Below, piece by piece: positions 16,644 to 26,321 of a stretch of 64,000 bases of DNA. Every line of letters begins with the position of its first letter. Position 1 is the first letter of the stretch. Made by a program: the position numbers and the translations under genes. Source of the stretch: Lachnospiraceae bacterium UBA4338. Its GTDB lineage: Bacteria > Bacillota > Clostridia > Lachnospirales > Lachnospiraceae. The DNA lies in NCBI GenBank assembly GCA_002393735.1, contig DGTK01000017.1, positions 232,787-296,786 on the forward strand. The letters run 5' to 3'. The notes under the pieces are model-generated. The model was given only the letters and a program-made list of their open reading frames with translations. It was not told the origin of the DNA and did no database searches.

Positions 16644-17876
16644 TTATTTATCATCTGCTGCATATACACCAGGAAGTTCCTTACCCTCTAAGAATTCAAG
16701 AGAAGCACCACCACCTGTGGAGATATGGCTCATCTTATCAGCGAAACCAAGCTGGTTACAAGCAGCTGCACTATCACCACCACCGATAATGGTTGTAGCA
16801 TCTGTTTCAGCAAGTGCCTTAGCTACTGCAATTGTACCTTTAGCAAGAACAGGATTCTCGAATACACCCATAGGTCCATTCCATACAACTGTCTTTGCAT
16901 TCTTAACTGCATTAGCATATAACTCAGCCGTCTTAGGTCCGATATCAAGACCTTCCTTGTTAGCAGGAATCTTATCAGCATCTACAACATCTACAGCGAT
17001 TTCAGCATCGATAGGATTTGGAAAACCATCAGCGATTGTTGTATCGATAGGAAGTAAGAGCTGCTTTCCAAGGCTCTCAGCCTTAGCCATCATTTCTTTA
17101 CAGTAATCAATCTTCTCATCATCTACAAGTGAGTTACCAATTTCATATCCCTTAGCTTTAAGGAATGTGAATGCCATACCACCACCGATGATAAGTGTAT
17201 CGCACTTCTCAAGTAAGTTATTGATAACGTTAAGTTTATCAGCAACCTTAGCACCACCAAGGATAGCTACGAAAGGTCTTACTGGATTCTCAACTGCATT
17301 ACCTAAGAAATCGATTTCCTTCTGCATAAGGTAACCAACTGCACAGTTGCCACCTTTTTCACGAACATACTTTGTAACAACAGCTACAGAAGCATGAGCT
17401 CTGTGTGCAGAACCGAAAGCATCACATACATAATCATCACAAAGATCAGCAAGTTCCTTAGCGAAAGCTTCGCCGGCATCCTGAGGCTTTGTCTCTTCTT
17501 TGCCACGGAATCTTGTATTCTGAAGAAGAACTACATCTCCTTCTTTCATAGCTGCAACAGCAGCTGTAGCATCAGCGCCTGTTACATTGTAATCCTTAAC
17601 GAATACAACGTTCTTACCTAATTTCTCAGATAACTTAGCAGCTACAGGAGCAAGTGATTCCTTCTCATTTGGTCCTTCTTTAACTTTTCCAAGGTGTGAG
17701 CAAAGAATAACCTTAGCGCCATCACCAATTAACTTATTGATTGTAGGAAGAGCTGCATTAATTCTGGTTTCATCTGTGATAACGCCATCTTTTAATGGTA
17801 CGTTGAAGTCACATCTTACCAATACTCTCTTACCCTTAGCATTAAAATCATCAACTGATTTCTTGTTTAATGACAT
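16644..17876 (-). CDS. pgk: phosphoglycerate kinase
   Basis: Makes ATP from 1,3-bisphosphoglycerate. The 410 residues are a little longer than the usual 390-400. Family motifs: RVLVRCDFNVP (N-terminal substrate site), SHLGK with the basic patch, DAFGSAHRAHAS, GGAKVADKL, the nucleotide-domain KTVVWNGPMGVFE and the C-terminal GGGDSAAA-STGGGASLEFLEG. It is separated from gapA by a hairpin that may tune relative expression. AAGGAGGAC precedes the ATG. Confidence 0.98.
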   Translation of the reverse strand: MSLNKKSVDDFNAKGKRVLVRCDFNVPLKDGVITDETRINAALPTINKLIGDGAKVILCSHLGKVKEGPNEKESLAPVAAKLSEKLGKNVVFVKDYNVTGADATAAVAAMKEGDVVLLQNTRFRGKEETKPQDAGEAFAKELADLCDDYVCDAFGSAHRAHASVAVVTKYVREKGGNCAVGYLMQKEIDFLGNAVENPVRPFVAILGGAKVADKLNVINNLLEKCDTLIIGGGMAFTFLKAKGYEIGNSLVDDEKIDYCKEMMAKAESLGKQLLLPIDTTIADGFPNPIDAEIAVDVVDADKIPANKEGLDIGPKTAELYANAVKNAKTVVWNGPMGVFENPVLAKGTIAVAKALAETDATTIIGGGDSAAACNQLGFADKMSHISTGGGASLEFLEGKELPGVYAADDK

Positions 17877-17911
17877 GATAAATGTCCTCCTTATTATTTA
17901 TTAAATAAATA

Positions 17912-17938
17912 AGGCCCGGCCCAATCAAGGCCGGACCT
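17912..17938 (-). terminator. intergenic hairpin between gapA and pgk
   Basis: GC-rich stem AGGTCCGGCC / GGCCGGGCCT (near-perfect) with a short loop, followed by TTATTTATTT. It could be a partial terminator or an mRNA-processing/stabilising structure between two highly expressed glycolytic genes. Confidence 0.6.
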
Positions 17939-17975
17939 CATTAAATTTAGAAGTTAATTAATTCGTAAGTTCTAA

Positions 17976-19007
17976 TTATAACTCAGCGAAGTACTTAATT
18001 GTTCTAACCATCTGGCTTGTGTAGCTGTTCTCATTATCATACCATGAAACAACCTGTACAAGTGAGTTACCGTCATCCATCTTTGAAACCATTGTCTGGT
18101 TAGCATCAAAGAGTGAACCAAATCTCATACCAACGATATCAGAAGAAACAAGCTTCTCTTCTGTGTAACCGAATGATTCGTTAGCAGCTGCCTTCATTGC
18201 TGCATTGATTCCGTCTACAGTAACTTCACCCTTAACAACTGCGTGAAGAATTGTTGTTGAACCTGTAGGGGTAGGAACTCTCTGAGCAGCACCGATAAGC
18301 TTGCCGTTAAGTTCAGGAATAACAAGACCGATAGCCTTAGCAGCACCTGTTGAGTTAGGAACAATGTTAGCTGCACCAGCTCTTGCTCTCTGAAGGTCAC
18401 CCTTTCTGTGAGGACCATCAAGGATCATCTGGTCACCTGTGTAAGCATGAACTGTTGTCATGATACCACTCTGGATAGGAGCGTAGTCGTTAAGAGCCTT
18501 TGTCATAGGTGCAAGGCAGTTTGTTGTACAAGAAGCTGCTGAAATAATTGTATCATCCTTTGTTAATGTTGTGTGGTTTACATTGTAAACGATTGTAGGA
18601 AGGTCATTACCTGCAGGAGCAGAAATAACTACTTTCTTAGCACCGGCATTGATATGAGCCTGTGATTTTTCCTTAGATGTATAGAAACCTGTACACTCAA
18701 GAACAACATCTACACCAATCTTACCCCAAGGAAGGTTGTTTGCATCTGCCTCTTTGTAGATCTGAAGTGTCTTTCCGTCTACTGTAATTGTGTTAGCTTC
18801 GTCATCAGCTGTTACTGTGTGCTTATTCTCTCCGATTGCTCCACAGTATCCGCCCTGTGCTGTATCATACTTAAGAAGATGAGCAAGCATTGAAGGCTTT
18901 GTAAGATCGTTGATTGCAACTACTTCATATCCTTCTGCTCCGAACATCTGTCTGAAAGCAAGACGACCGATACGGCCAAAACCATTAATTGCTACTTTTA
19001 CTGCCAT
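17976..19007 (-). CDS. gapA: glyceraldehyde-3-phosphate dehydrogenase, type I
   Basis: Oxidises glyceraldehyde 3-phosphate with NAD in glycolysis. The Rossmann motif NGFGRIGRL lies at the N-terminus, with D34 in INDLTK favouring NAD. The catalytic cysteine C160 is in SAASCTTNCLAPM; HAYTGDQ, RRARAGAANIVP-type and SWYDNE motifs follow. Length 343 is close to the usual 335-340. A consensus promoter lies 50 bases upstream. It heads the gapA-pgk-tpiA cluster. Confidence 0.98.
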   Translation of the reverse strand: MAVKVAINGFGRIGRLAFRQMFGAEGYEVVAINDLTKPSMLAHLLKYDTAQGGYCGAIGENKHTVTADDEANTITVDGKTLQIYKEADANNLPWGKIGVDVVLECTGFYTSKEKSQAHINAGAKKVVISAPAGNDLPTIVYNVNHTTLTKDDTIISAASCTTNCLAPMTKALNDYAPIQSGIMTTVHAYTGDQMILDGPHRKGDLQRARAGAANIVPNSTGAAKAIGLVIPELNGKLIGAAQRVPTPTGSTTILHAVVKGEVTVDGINAAMKAAANESFGYTEEKLVSSDIVGMRFGSLFDANQTMVSKMDDGNSLVQVVSWYDNENSYTSQMVRTIKYFAEL

Positions 19008-19056
19008 TTTTAAATCCTCCTAAAAATATGTTTGATATTTTTTTATCAACATCCTT

Positions 19057-19085
19057 ATTGTAATAAAGTAACGCTATAATTTCAA
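19057..19085 (-). promoter_or_regulatory. promoter of gapA-pgk-tpiA
   Basis: Minus-strand -35 TTGAAA (19080-19085), 17-base spacer, -10 TACAAT (19057-19062); the gapA ribosome site AGGAGG lies about 40 bases downstream. I see no CggR-type operator. Confidence 0.8.
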
Positions 19086-19198
19086 GATATATTTGTTTAT
19101 TTTAGTAAATTTTTATGCTACTATAAGTTATGTTGACGGGGATTTTAGTCGATATTATATGTTATGTAAATCTAACTAAAAATCAGAGGTTAAAAATA

Positions 19199-20014
19199 AT
19201 GATAATTACCGATGTTCATATGCATACTAATAATTCCGGGGATTCACAGGCTCCAATGTCGGATATGGTCTCATCTGCCATAAATAAAGGGCTTAAACAT
19301 ATATGTTTCACTGACCATTATGATATGGACTTTCCTTATACAGTAAGCGGCGAAGAAGGAATGTTTGAACTGGATTTGGAAAAATACAGGAAGGATTACG
19401 AGTCCAACCTTTCCTTATATGGAGACAAAATTGATTTAAATTTCGGCATTGAACTTGGAATAATGCCTACAACCTATGATAAATTAAGGGATTATCTTAA
19501 GGATAAACAGTTTGATTTCATCATTGGCTCATCTCATACATGCACCTGCAGGGATGTCTACTATCCTGCCATTTACGAAGGAAGAACCGATGTCCAGGTT
19601 TTCAATATGTATTTTAGTGAGATATATGATAATATCTGTAATTTCACGGATTTTGACATCTACGCTCACCTTGATTATGTTGTAAGATATGCTCCAAATG
19701 GTGATGCCAATTATAAATTTAGTAATCATGCGGAGATTTTTGAAGCCATTCTTAAACGAATTATCGAGCTTGGCAAGGGAATCGAAATAAATACCGGTGG
19801 CTTAAGAGCCAGGGTAAGCCGCATTAATCCATCCGAGGACATTTTAAGGCTCTACCACTCCCTGGGTGGAGAAATCCTTACCATCGGGGCCGATGCCCAC
19901 AGACCGGAAGATGTGGCATATGAATTCCAATATGCCGGGGACCTTTTGAAAGACATTGGATTTAAGTATTTAACATATTTCAAAAAAAGAAAACCCGAAT
20001 TCATTAAATTATAA
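19199..20014 (+). CDS. PHP-domain phosphatase, histidinol-phosphatase type
   Basis: A 271-residue PHP-superfamily metal-dependent phosphoesterase. Metal ligands appear in DVHMHTNNSGDS, FTDHYD, GIELG, SSHTC, HLDYV and the C-terminal DAHRPEDVAYEF. This set matches HisK/HisJ-type histidinol-phosphate phosphatases, although other PHP phosphatases look alike and no other his genes are nearby. An in-frame ATG exists at 19130, but AGAGGT lies eight bases before the ATG at 19199, so that start is used. It is one of two genes on the plus strand here and is divergent from gapA. Confidence 0.8.
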   Translation: MIITDVHMHTNNSGDSQAPMSDMVSSAINKGLKHICFTDHYDMDFPYTVSGEEGMFELDLEKYRKDYESNLSLYGDKIDLNFGIELGIMPTTYDKLRDYLKDKQFDFIIGSSHTCTCRDVYYPAIYEGRTDVQVFNMYFSEIYDNICNFTDFDIYAHLDYVVRYAPNGDANYKFSNHAEIFEAILKRIIELGKGIEINTGGLRARVSRINPSEDILRLYHSLGGEILTIGADAHRPEDVAYEFQYAGDLLKDIGFKYLTYFKKRKPEFIKL

Positions 20015-20018
20015 AAAT

Positions 20019-20060
20019 CCCGCCTGTAATTAAGATTATTTCTTAAAATCCACAGGCGGG
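20019..20060. terminator. bidirectional terminator
   Basis: Perfect 9-bp stem CCCGCCTGT / ACAGGCGGG with an A run before it and a T run (TTTTATTATT) after it. It lies between two convergent genes and can serve both strands. Confidence 0.85.
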
Positions 20061-20065
20061 TTTTA

Positions 20066-23000
20066 TTATTTGCATATACGTATAAAATTGCAATTCTCGC
20101 GATTTATTCTGGTATATATCCACTGACTGGATAACTTTCTCACTAATCCGATTCCCATATTACTGTCAATATGCTTAACCATCATTTCCTCATCTTTGTA
20201 GTCCATGGTTGGATTAAAACCAATACCATTATCCCAAAAAGCAATAACCGTATCTCCCTGCACAATACCACAGTAAAATCTCACATACGAAGCAGAAGAA
20301 TAATTACATATATTAACAAAAATCTCTTCAAATGCAATTTTGGCTTTTGTATTCAAAATTACATCTTCAACTGTTTCATCAATAATTTCTTTATATTTTT
20401 CTATATTATCGATTTTTAATTCCAGTTCATGAATAACCATCTGCTCAGGAATAATGTTCCACTCTTTTGTAATATCTCTCCAGTCCTGTCCTTCACGTTC
20501 ATCACCTTCTTTATCTTCTTTTGCGTGATAGAACAAAGCCTGACGCTGCTTACTTTTCTTGGATATTCTTCTGACCACAGCTCTCAGGACATCGGTAATG
20601 CTTCTCCTTTTTATTATTGCAACTATAACAACTGCTACAACCATGATAAAGAAAAGAACCAGGATTGAAATAGGCAGTATCACATATAATAACACATACG
20701 TTTCATATCCGGTCCAGCAAACCTTAAAAGTCACTTCGTTGCCGGAGACAGGAAAAACTAAATAATCTCCAAAAATGTAACTATTTGCAGACAATACCCA
20801 GGTTTCATCATTTTGAATATATACTTTATAATAATCATCTATATGTTTTTTGTCATTTCCAATATAATATCTGACTGTATGAATATCCTGACCGTCGTCT
20901 GGAATCAATAAGGTGCAGCATCCTACCATGTATTCGCCGTTTTGGTCTTTTTTAAATTCATTATCTAATTGTACATCTAATGAATCTTTTTCATTAAACA
21001 ATCCATCAACAACAATATATGATTGATGAAGCCCTTCTATATCGGGTCCGGACAAACTCTTTACGTAAGGGCAAAATAAGGCTGTAACCCTGGTATCCAA
21101 AGTTGCACCATCAATACCATCCATATCCCATTTGATGTAATATCCCTCAGGCGCATCCACGGAAGGATAATCTTCTTTTTTCACAGAACTGCCATATGGG
21201 ATATATTTAGTTTTAATTACCGTTTTTTCTTCATTATCCAAGACGAACTGAATTCTTACTTTATCAAAATCATCAGGAATGAAAACATTTTCCAGTTCCG
21301 TCAGCTCACCTATTGATGTTGCCTGTGCCTTCATTTCATAACTTACTCTGTTGATTCCTGCTAAATCATCAGATATATAATAGTTATTTCTTACCAGAGC
21401 ATCTTTAGGAACAAATCCGGCAATTGCTCCATACCAGTCTGTACACCCAATAATGGAAACCAAAGAAATCGAATTAAGAATATTGTATCCTTCTCCGGCA
21501 ATTCCTCCTGCATATTCAGTTCCATATATATTACCTCTGGAAGCACAATCTGATATATATCCACTGGAATAACCTGATATTCCACCCACAAAATCACAAT
21601 TTAAAGCATCGATATCACCATAACTTGAACATTTGTATATTAAACCCGTAGTGCTTTTGCCGCAAATTCCACCGATATTTGTTTTAGTACCTGTGATATT
21701 GCTATTATTGTCAGAATATCTTATGACGCATTTTGTAACATATGAGTCACCTTTTATAATCGACGAGACCCCTAGAATTTTCTCATAATTTTCAACATCC
21801 GTCGATACATCCATCTTACCTGCTATACCGCCGACATTGTATTTACCCTTAATTTCAGCATTATTGGTACACTTATTTACTGTTCCATCAATGCTTGTTT
21901 CCGATTCCTTTACGGATTCATCTGTATAAATATCCTCTATATCTTTATTTATAACTTTTTCAAAGGCTTCACTGTACAATATAAGGACCTGTTCGAACTG
22001 ATTATTAACGTCCATTAAATCTGCAACCAGCCTGTCATCAGCTTCATTGTATTCATTAATCAAAAGCCCCATATTATCATTAACCGCTTTCAAATTTCCG
22101 TTAAGCGACGAAATTCTCATAAAATAGTTCTGATCGAGAGTGGGAAATGTGGCGTCAGAAATTTCTATATCCTTACTCTTAGCTAAATTATTACTTTCAT
22201 AACTGCCATCACTTAAAATATCTGAATAAGATTTTTCTCTTATAGTCCGGGAAAGTTCACTAAGATTATCCCTTGTGACATTAATTTGACCGGCAATTTC
22301 ATTAGTCTTATTCATAAGACTATTAGCTGAAGCAGATACGGAATTAGCGTAATTACCTGTTGCATTTATGATATACGAAGTATCATCTATGGCCCCTCCG
22401 GTAAATTGCTGTATTATAGAAAGCCTTGTAGAAATAACATCTGAAGAATCATCATAATCTTCCAAAGTCTTATTGATCAAATCATGTAAATCCTCAATGG
22501 ATTTTTTTAATTTTACCCCTGTGTCAGAATCCATATCAATAACAACATACGGCTCTGCAAATCCTACAATTCCACCCACATTGGACTCACCAAGTACTTT
22601 TCCGTTATTTATGCACTTATATATATATCCGGATTGTCTTCCCACGACTCCGCCAACATTTGAACCAAAAAACTGATATCCCACACCTGCATTATTAACA
22701 CTATTAGCAACAACACCATAAGATACCCCGCATATACCGCCTATATCGTACACATATGAATATATATCAGCCAAATCATCTTCTGAACTTATCTGATCCA
22801 GATAATTGAGAATATTGATGGAAGAATCTGTGTTAATAATTTCATTTGGAGCGTCGACAAACAAATTATTAACTTCTGCATTATTTGTACAACGGTTAAT
22901 ATTTCCCGTATTCAGCCCTGCAATACCGCCGACATAATGTCTGCCAGTAATTGTTCCATTTGTTTCGCAATCATAGATTTGTCCCTGTATATCATTAATT

Positions 23001-23689
23001 CCCACAATTCCGCCGATGTAATCACAACCTGACACTTCTCCCGAAAAAGATGAATTTATGATAATTCCTTTGTTGCATGCTGCAATTCCCCCGATTTCAC
23101 AACATACATCCTTATTCTCAGTTACATTCCCTTCTAAATGAAAGTCCATAATAATGGCATCTTCTTGTATGATACCAAAAAAACCACTGTAAGACCTTCC
23201 GCTTTGTATATCAACTCCACTGATTCTATGACCTCCGCCATCCCATATTCCGCTAAATATAGGGATCCCACTAAAATCCGTCCCATCAAGACTGATATCG
23301 CAGGTAATGCTAATAATTTTATTCATGGACCAGGAGTCCAGCACACAATTATGGGCCACCTCCATCAATTCCTCAGCATTGGAAACCTCAATTGTTTCCC
23401 AATCATCGCAGAAATCTTCTCGAATTATCTGTCTTATATCTGAATCGATACTATTGATAACTTCCGATTCAATCAGATTCTGCTGACCAGCGGTAACAGG
23501 CAAAGTATCATCCAAGCAATTTTCAACCCCTGCTTTCAGTTCCAGTTCGGGAGCTGCTGTTTCACCGGATAACTCCTCTTCTTCGGAAGGATTTGCCAAA
23601 ACCCTGACACAGGGAAGCAAAAATGTATTAATCATAAGAACAATTAATAATAAAGCGCATATATATTTTTTTAAAACATAATTCTTCAT
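20066..23689 (-). CDS. GLUG-repeat surface protein fused to a membrane helix and RsbW-like ATPase domain
   Basis: A 1207-residue multi-domain protein. A signal peptide (about 1-32, VLA cleavage-like) is followed by GLUG-type repeats (about 160-380) of the form YIGGIVG...G.I..C.N.G.I. A helical, coiled-coil-like region (about 395-590) comes next, then more GLUG repeats (about 600-780) and beta-rich domains. One membrane helix lies at about 1000-1026 (YVILPISILVLFFIMVVAVV). The cytoplasmic end (about 1080-1207) is a GHKL ATPase like RsbW/SpoIIAB: N box FEEIFVNICNYS (E1122, N1126), G1 box DNGIGF, G2 box GIGL. No His phospho-acceptor domain is seen, so it resembles an anti-sigma or serine-kinase module controlled from outside. 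The second ATG (23689) is used because AGAGG sits six bases before it. Transport and regulation with the MMPL neighbour is an inference. Confidence 0.8.
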   Translation of the reverse strand: MKNYVLKKYICALLLIVLMINTFLLPCVRVLANPSEEEELSGETAAPELELKAGVENCLDDTLPVTAGQQNLIESEVINSIDSDIRQIIREDFCDDWETIEVSNAEELMEVAHNCVLDSWSMNKIISITCDISLDGTDFSGIPIFSGIWDGGGHRISGVDIQSGRSYSGFFGIIQEDAIIMDFHLEGNVTENKDVCCEIGGIAACNKGIIINSSFSGEVSGCDYIGGIVGINDIQGQIYDCETNGTITGRHYVGGIAGLNTGNINRCTNNAEVNNLFVDAPNEIINTDSSINILNYLDQISSEDDLADIYSYVYDIGGICGVSYGVVANSVNNAGVGYQFFGSNVGGVVGRQSGYIYKCINNGKVLGESNVGGIVGFAEPYVVIDMDSDTGVKLKKSIEDLHDLINKTLEDYDDSSDVISTRLSIIQQFTGGAIDDTSYIINATGNYANSVSASANSLMNKTNEIAGQINVTRDNLSELSRTIREKSYSDILSDGSYESNNLAKSKDIEISDATFPTLDQNYFMRISSLNGNLKAVNDNMGLLINEYNEADDRLVADLMDVNNQFEQVLILYSEAFEKVINKDIEDIYTDESVKESETSIDGTVNKCTNNAEIKGKYNVGGIAGKMDVSTDVENYEKILGVSSIIKGDSYVTKCVIRYSDNNSNITGTKTNIGGICGKSTTGLIYKCSSYGDIDALNCDFVGGISGYSSGYISDCASRGNIYGTEYAGGIAGEGYNILNSISLVSIIGCTDWYGAIAGFVPKDALVRNNYYISDDLAGINRVSYEMKAQATSIGELTELENVFIPDDFDKVRIQFVLDNEEKTVIKTKYIPYGSSVKKEDYPSVDAPEGYYIKWDMDGIDGATLDTRVTALFCPYVKSLSGPDIEGLHQSYIVVDGLFNEKDSLDVQLDNEFKKDQNGEYMVGCCTLLIPDDGQDIHTVRYYIGNDKKHIDDYYKVYIQNDETWVLSANSYIFGDYLVFPVSGNEVTFKVCWTGYETYVLLYVILPISILVLFFIMVVAVVIVAIIKRRSITDVLRAVVRRISKKSKQRQALFYHAKEDKEGDEREGQDWRDITKEWNIIPEQMVIHELELKIDNIEKYKEIIDETVEDVILNTKAKIAFEEIFVNICNYSSASYVRFYCGIVQGDTVIAFWDNGIGFNPTMDYKDEEMMVKHIDSNMGIGLVRKLSSQWIYTRINRENCNFIRICK

Positions 23690-23716
23690 CAACATCCTCT
23701 TTGTCTGAAATAATTT

Positions 23717-26173
23717 TTAATCATTCCCATTATCAGAAATTTCCATATAATCTTCTGTTTGATCATTAATCATTTCAACAGTGTTGTTAACAACTGCATT
23801 AATTTCACCATTAAAATCCGCATTGATCATTCCTTTTATTTCCCCATTTAAATATCCGTTAACCATTCCTCCAAGATGCATTACTCCTTTTCTGCTCTGG
23901 CTTGCATCGGATAATTTAACATTAAAATACGTTTTTTCAATTATTCTGTCTCCAACAAGCAAAATCTGCGGTAATGCCAGCATTGTTATGATTATGGAAA
24001 TTATAGTTCCCCGTCCAATGGTTTTTCCGATACAAAAAATGGCATAATTTGATGTCAGTCTTCCAAGAATTATACCAATTATGGCCAATGTTGCGCCGGA
24101 TGTAACAATTGTAGGCAAAGTCTGATTCATGGTATTAATTACTGTCTCTTTACGAAGCATGGTTTTACGAAGATCCATGTATCTGGAAGAAATAACAATA
24201 GCATAATCAATATTGGCGCCCATTTGAATTGAACTTACAATCAAATATGCCAGGAAGAAACAATAATCATGTTGTAAAGTATTAAAGGAAAAGTTTATCC
24301 ATATACTGCCCTGAATAACAAGAATCAGCAAAAGCGGCAATCCCACGGACTTAAATGTAAAAAGAAGCACCACCAAAACAGTAAGAATCGATATAATTGT
24401 TACTACCCTGTTATCTCTGTCAAAGGTACTTTTAAGGTCCAATGCAGCAACAGATTCACCTGCAAATACCACATCTTCAGGATTATAATAAAATCCGGCA
24501 AGAGTATGGGCATATTCAATAAATTCTTCTGTTTTGTCAGATTCCACAGGCAATGATAAATCAAGAACTATACGAGAATAATTTTCCCCCTGAAGGTGAT
24601 CTTTTGCATAATTTATCATCCTGTTAGCATCCTCCAGGGCTGCCATATCATCTTCACTAAGACTCACATATCCGGCTTTAACTTCTTTATATAAGAATTC
24701 AAACATATCTATCAAAGGAACCCGATAATTGTTAAGTCCATTAACAACTTTTGCATAATTCTCATTATCAACCGAATACGCAGCATATATCAAAAGAACA
24801 AGATTATAGTCAATATTTAAACTTTCAGAAAACTCTCTCGGAGTAAGTTTATCTGTCAGGCTGTATCCTCCTATAGCTTTAGTATTGGAAAGTGCTGTAA
24901 TACTCTGAACCTCTTCGGACTCTTCCAATGCATCAATTAATGCCTTTTCTTTATCGGGATCACCGGAAGGCACGCATATCGCAACTATATTAGAATATCC
25001 GAAATTATCTTCAATTTCTTTTTTTATGTTATCAAGTTCGCTGGTTTTGTTAACAGCAATTTTTGTGCCTGTATAGTCTAAAGGCATTTTGTTGGAAACA
25101 AAGTAAGCAGCAACTATTGTTAAAAAAAACATGGGAGCAATAATAAATCTGGTTTTATAAGCAAATTTCCCCACAAATGGTATTTGGGGAACAAAATTCT
25201 TATGTTTTGTTTTATCCATAAGTGGAGCAAAATACACTACAAGACCCGGCATTACTATAAAAACAGATATGATACTGATAATAATTGCCTTAATTAACAC
25301 CAGTCCCAGATCTGCTCCGATACCAAACTTCATGAAAATCATGGCTGTGAGACCGCCAATAGTTGTCAGAGAACTTCCTGATATTTCCGGGATTGCTTTT
25401 TTAAGCGCATTTATTGACGCCTCTTCGGCATTGGCATCCTTATATTCTTCTTTAAATCTGGACATGAAAATAACAGCATAATCCAAAGAAAGTGCCAGTT
25501 GAAGAACAACAGAAACAGAATCAGAAATATAAGAGATTGTCCCAAAGACGAAGTTTGTGCCCATCTGTAAAACAGCCGCAATTCCGAAAACTATAAGCAG
25601 GGCCGGTACTTCCGCAAAAGATGTAGATGTAAAAATAAGCACTAAGACAACTACTATTACAACAATAATTTTAATAGGCAACATTTCCTTAATCAGACTT
25701 TCAGCCTCCTGGTCGCCTAAAGTTGTATCATAAATATAATCGTAATCAGTAAAATATTCTTTTAGGTTATCTATTAATTCAAGGCACCTTTCATCTTTCT
25801 CATTATAATCAAAAGTAATACTGAATAAAGCACAGTCATTATTATAATGAGTTTTATCCGAATTGAATTCCACATTAAAAATACCATCCATGGATGATAA
25901 TTCATCCCTAATGGCATATGCCTGCTCCAAAGTTATATTCCTGACTTCAAAATTACACACTCCGTAGGTATTGAATTCTTCTTCCATAATACCAAGTGCT
26001 TTTTTAGTCTCGGTTGAATCCGGAAGATATTTGTCAAAACCATATTCAATATTAACCAAATTTTTTGAAAAAAAGCTGAATAAAATAAGAATTAAAATAA
26101 TCAGAAAAAAAAGTTTCCTCTTTTCAACAATGATTTCACTAATTTTATATAAAAATCCTTTTTCGTTTTTCAT
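23717..26173 (-). CDS. MMPL/RND-superfamily transporter
   Basis: An 818-residue RND-type membrane protein with two internal halves, each a membrane helix, a large outer domain and five or six helices. The MMPL-type motif ALSLDYAVIFMSRF in the first half and QMGANIDYAIVISSRY in the second match the Asp-containing helix 4 of MMPL proton-driven lipid exporters. A C-terminal tail (about 770-818) contains a 12-residue near-repeat GMVNGYLNGEIK / GMINADFNGEIN. It lies 27 bases upstream of the GLUG/ATPase gene, so the two are probably co-transcribed. Likely exports a lipid or envelope component; substrate unknown. A -10-like TATAAT at 26207-26212 lies upstream, with a weak -35. Confidence 0.85.
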   Translation of the reverse strand: MKNEKGFLYKISEIIVEKRKLFFLIILILILFSFFSKNLVNIEYGFDKYLPDSTETKKALGIMEEEFNTYGVCNFEVRNITLEQAYAIRDELSSMDGIFNVEFNSDKTHYNNDCALFSITFDYNEKDERCLELIDNLKEYFTDYDYIYDTTLGDQEAESLIKEMLPIKIIVVIVVVLVLIFTSTSFAEVPALLIVFGIAAVLQMGTNFVFGTISYISDSVSVVLQLALSLDYAVIFMSRFKEEYKDANAEEASINALKKAIPEISGSSLTTIGGLTAMIFMKFGIGADLGLVLIKAIIISIISVFIVMPGLVVYFAPLMDKTKHKNFVPQIPFVGKFAYKTRFIIAPMFFLTIVAAYFVSNKMPLDYTGTKIAVNKTSELDNIKKEIEDNFGYSNIVAICVPSGDPDKEKALIDALEESEEVQSITALSNTKAIGGYSLTDKLTPREFSESLNIDYNLVLLIYAAYSVDNENYAKVVNGLNNYRVPLIDMFEFLYKEVKAGYVSLSEDDMAALEDANRMINYAKDHLQGENYSRIVLDLSLPVESDKTEEFIEYAHTLAGFYYNPEDVVFAGESVAALDLKSTFDRDNRVVTIISILTVLVVLLFTFKSVGLPLLLILVIQGSIWINFSFNTLQHDYCFFLAYLIVSSIQMGANIDYAIVISSRYMDLRKTMLRKETVINTMNQTLPTIVTSGATLAIIGIILGRLTSNYAIFCIGKTIGRGTIISIIITMLALPQILLVGDRIIEKTYFNVKLSDASQSRKGVMHLGGMVNGYLNGEIKGMINADFNGEINAVVNNTVEMINDQTEDYMEISDNGND

Positions 26174-26272
26174 TTGTTAATCCTTATAAAATAATTGTAT
26201 AAGTTTATTATACACTATAATATTGATTAAAAAAAATGAAAAATAATAAAAAACTTTATTATCACAAAAAAA

Positions 26273-26296
26273 GCACTCTTGCCGTAACAAGAGTGC
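26273..26296 (-). terminator. terminator of the xerD-type gene
   Basis: Stem GCACTCTT / AAGAGTGC with an eight-base loop, followed by TTTTTTTGTG on the minus strand, about 25 bases after the recombinase stop. Confidence 0.85.
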
Positions 26297-26321
26297 CTTT
26301 AATTAAACATAAACCATTTAT

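Noticed and set aside
16717..17106. 129-codon plus-strand frame opposite pgk
   Set aside because: pgk has strong codon bias, which opens the complementary frame; no independent evidence.
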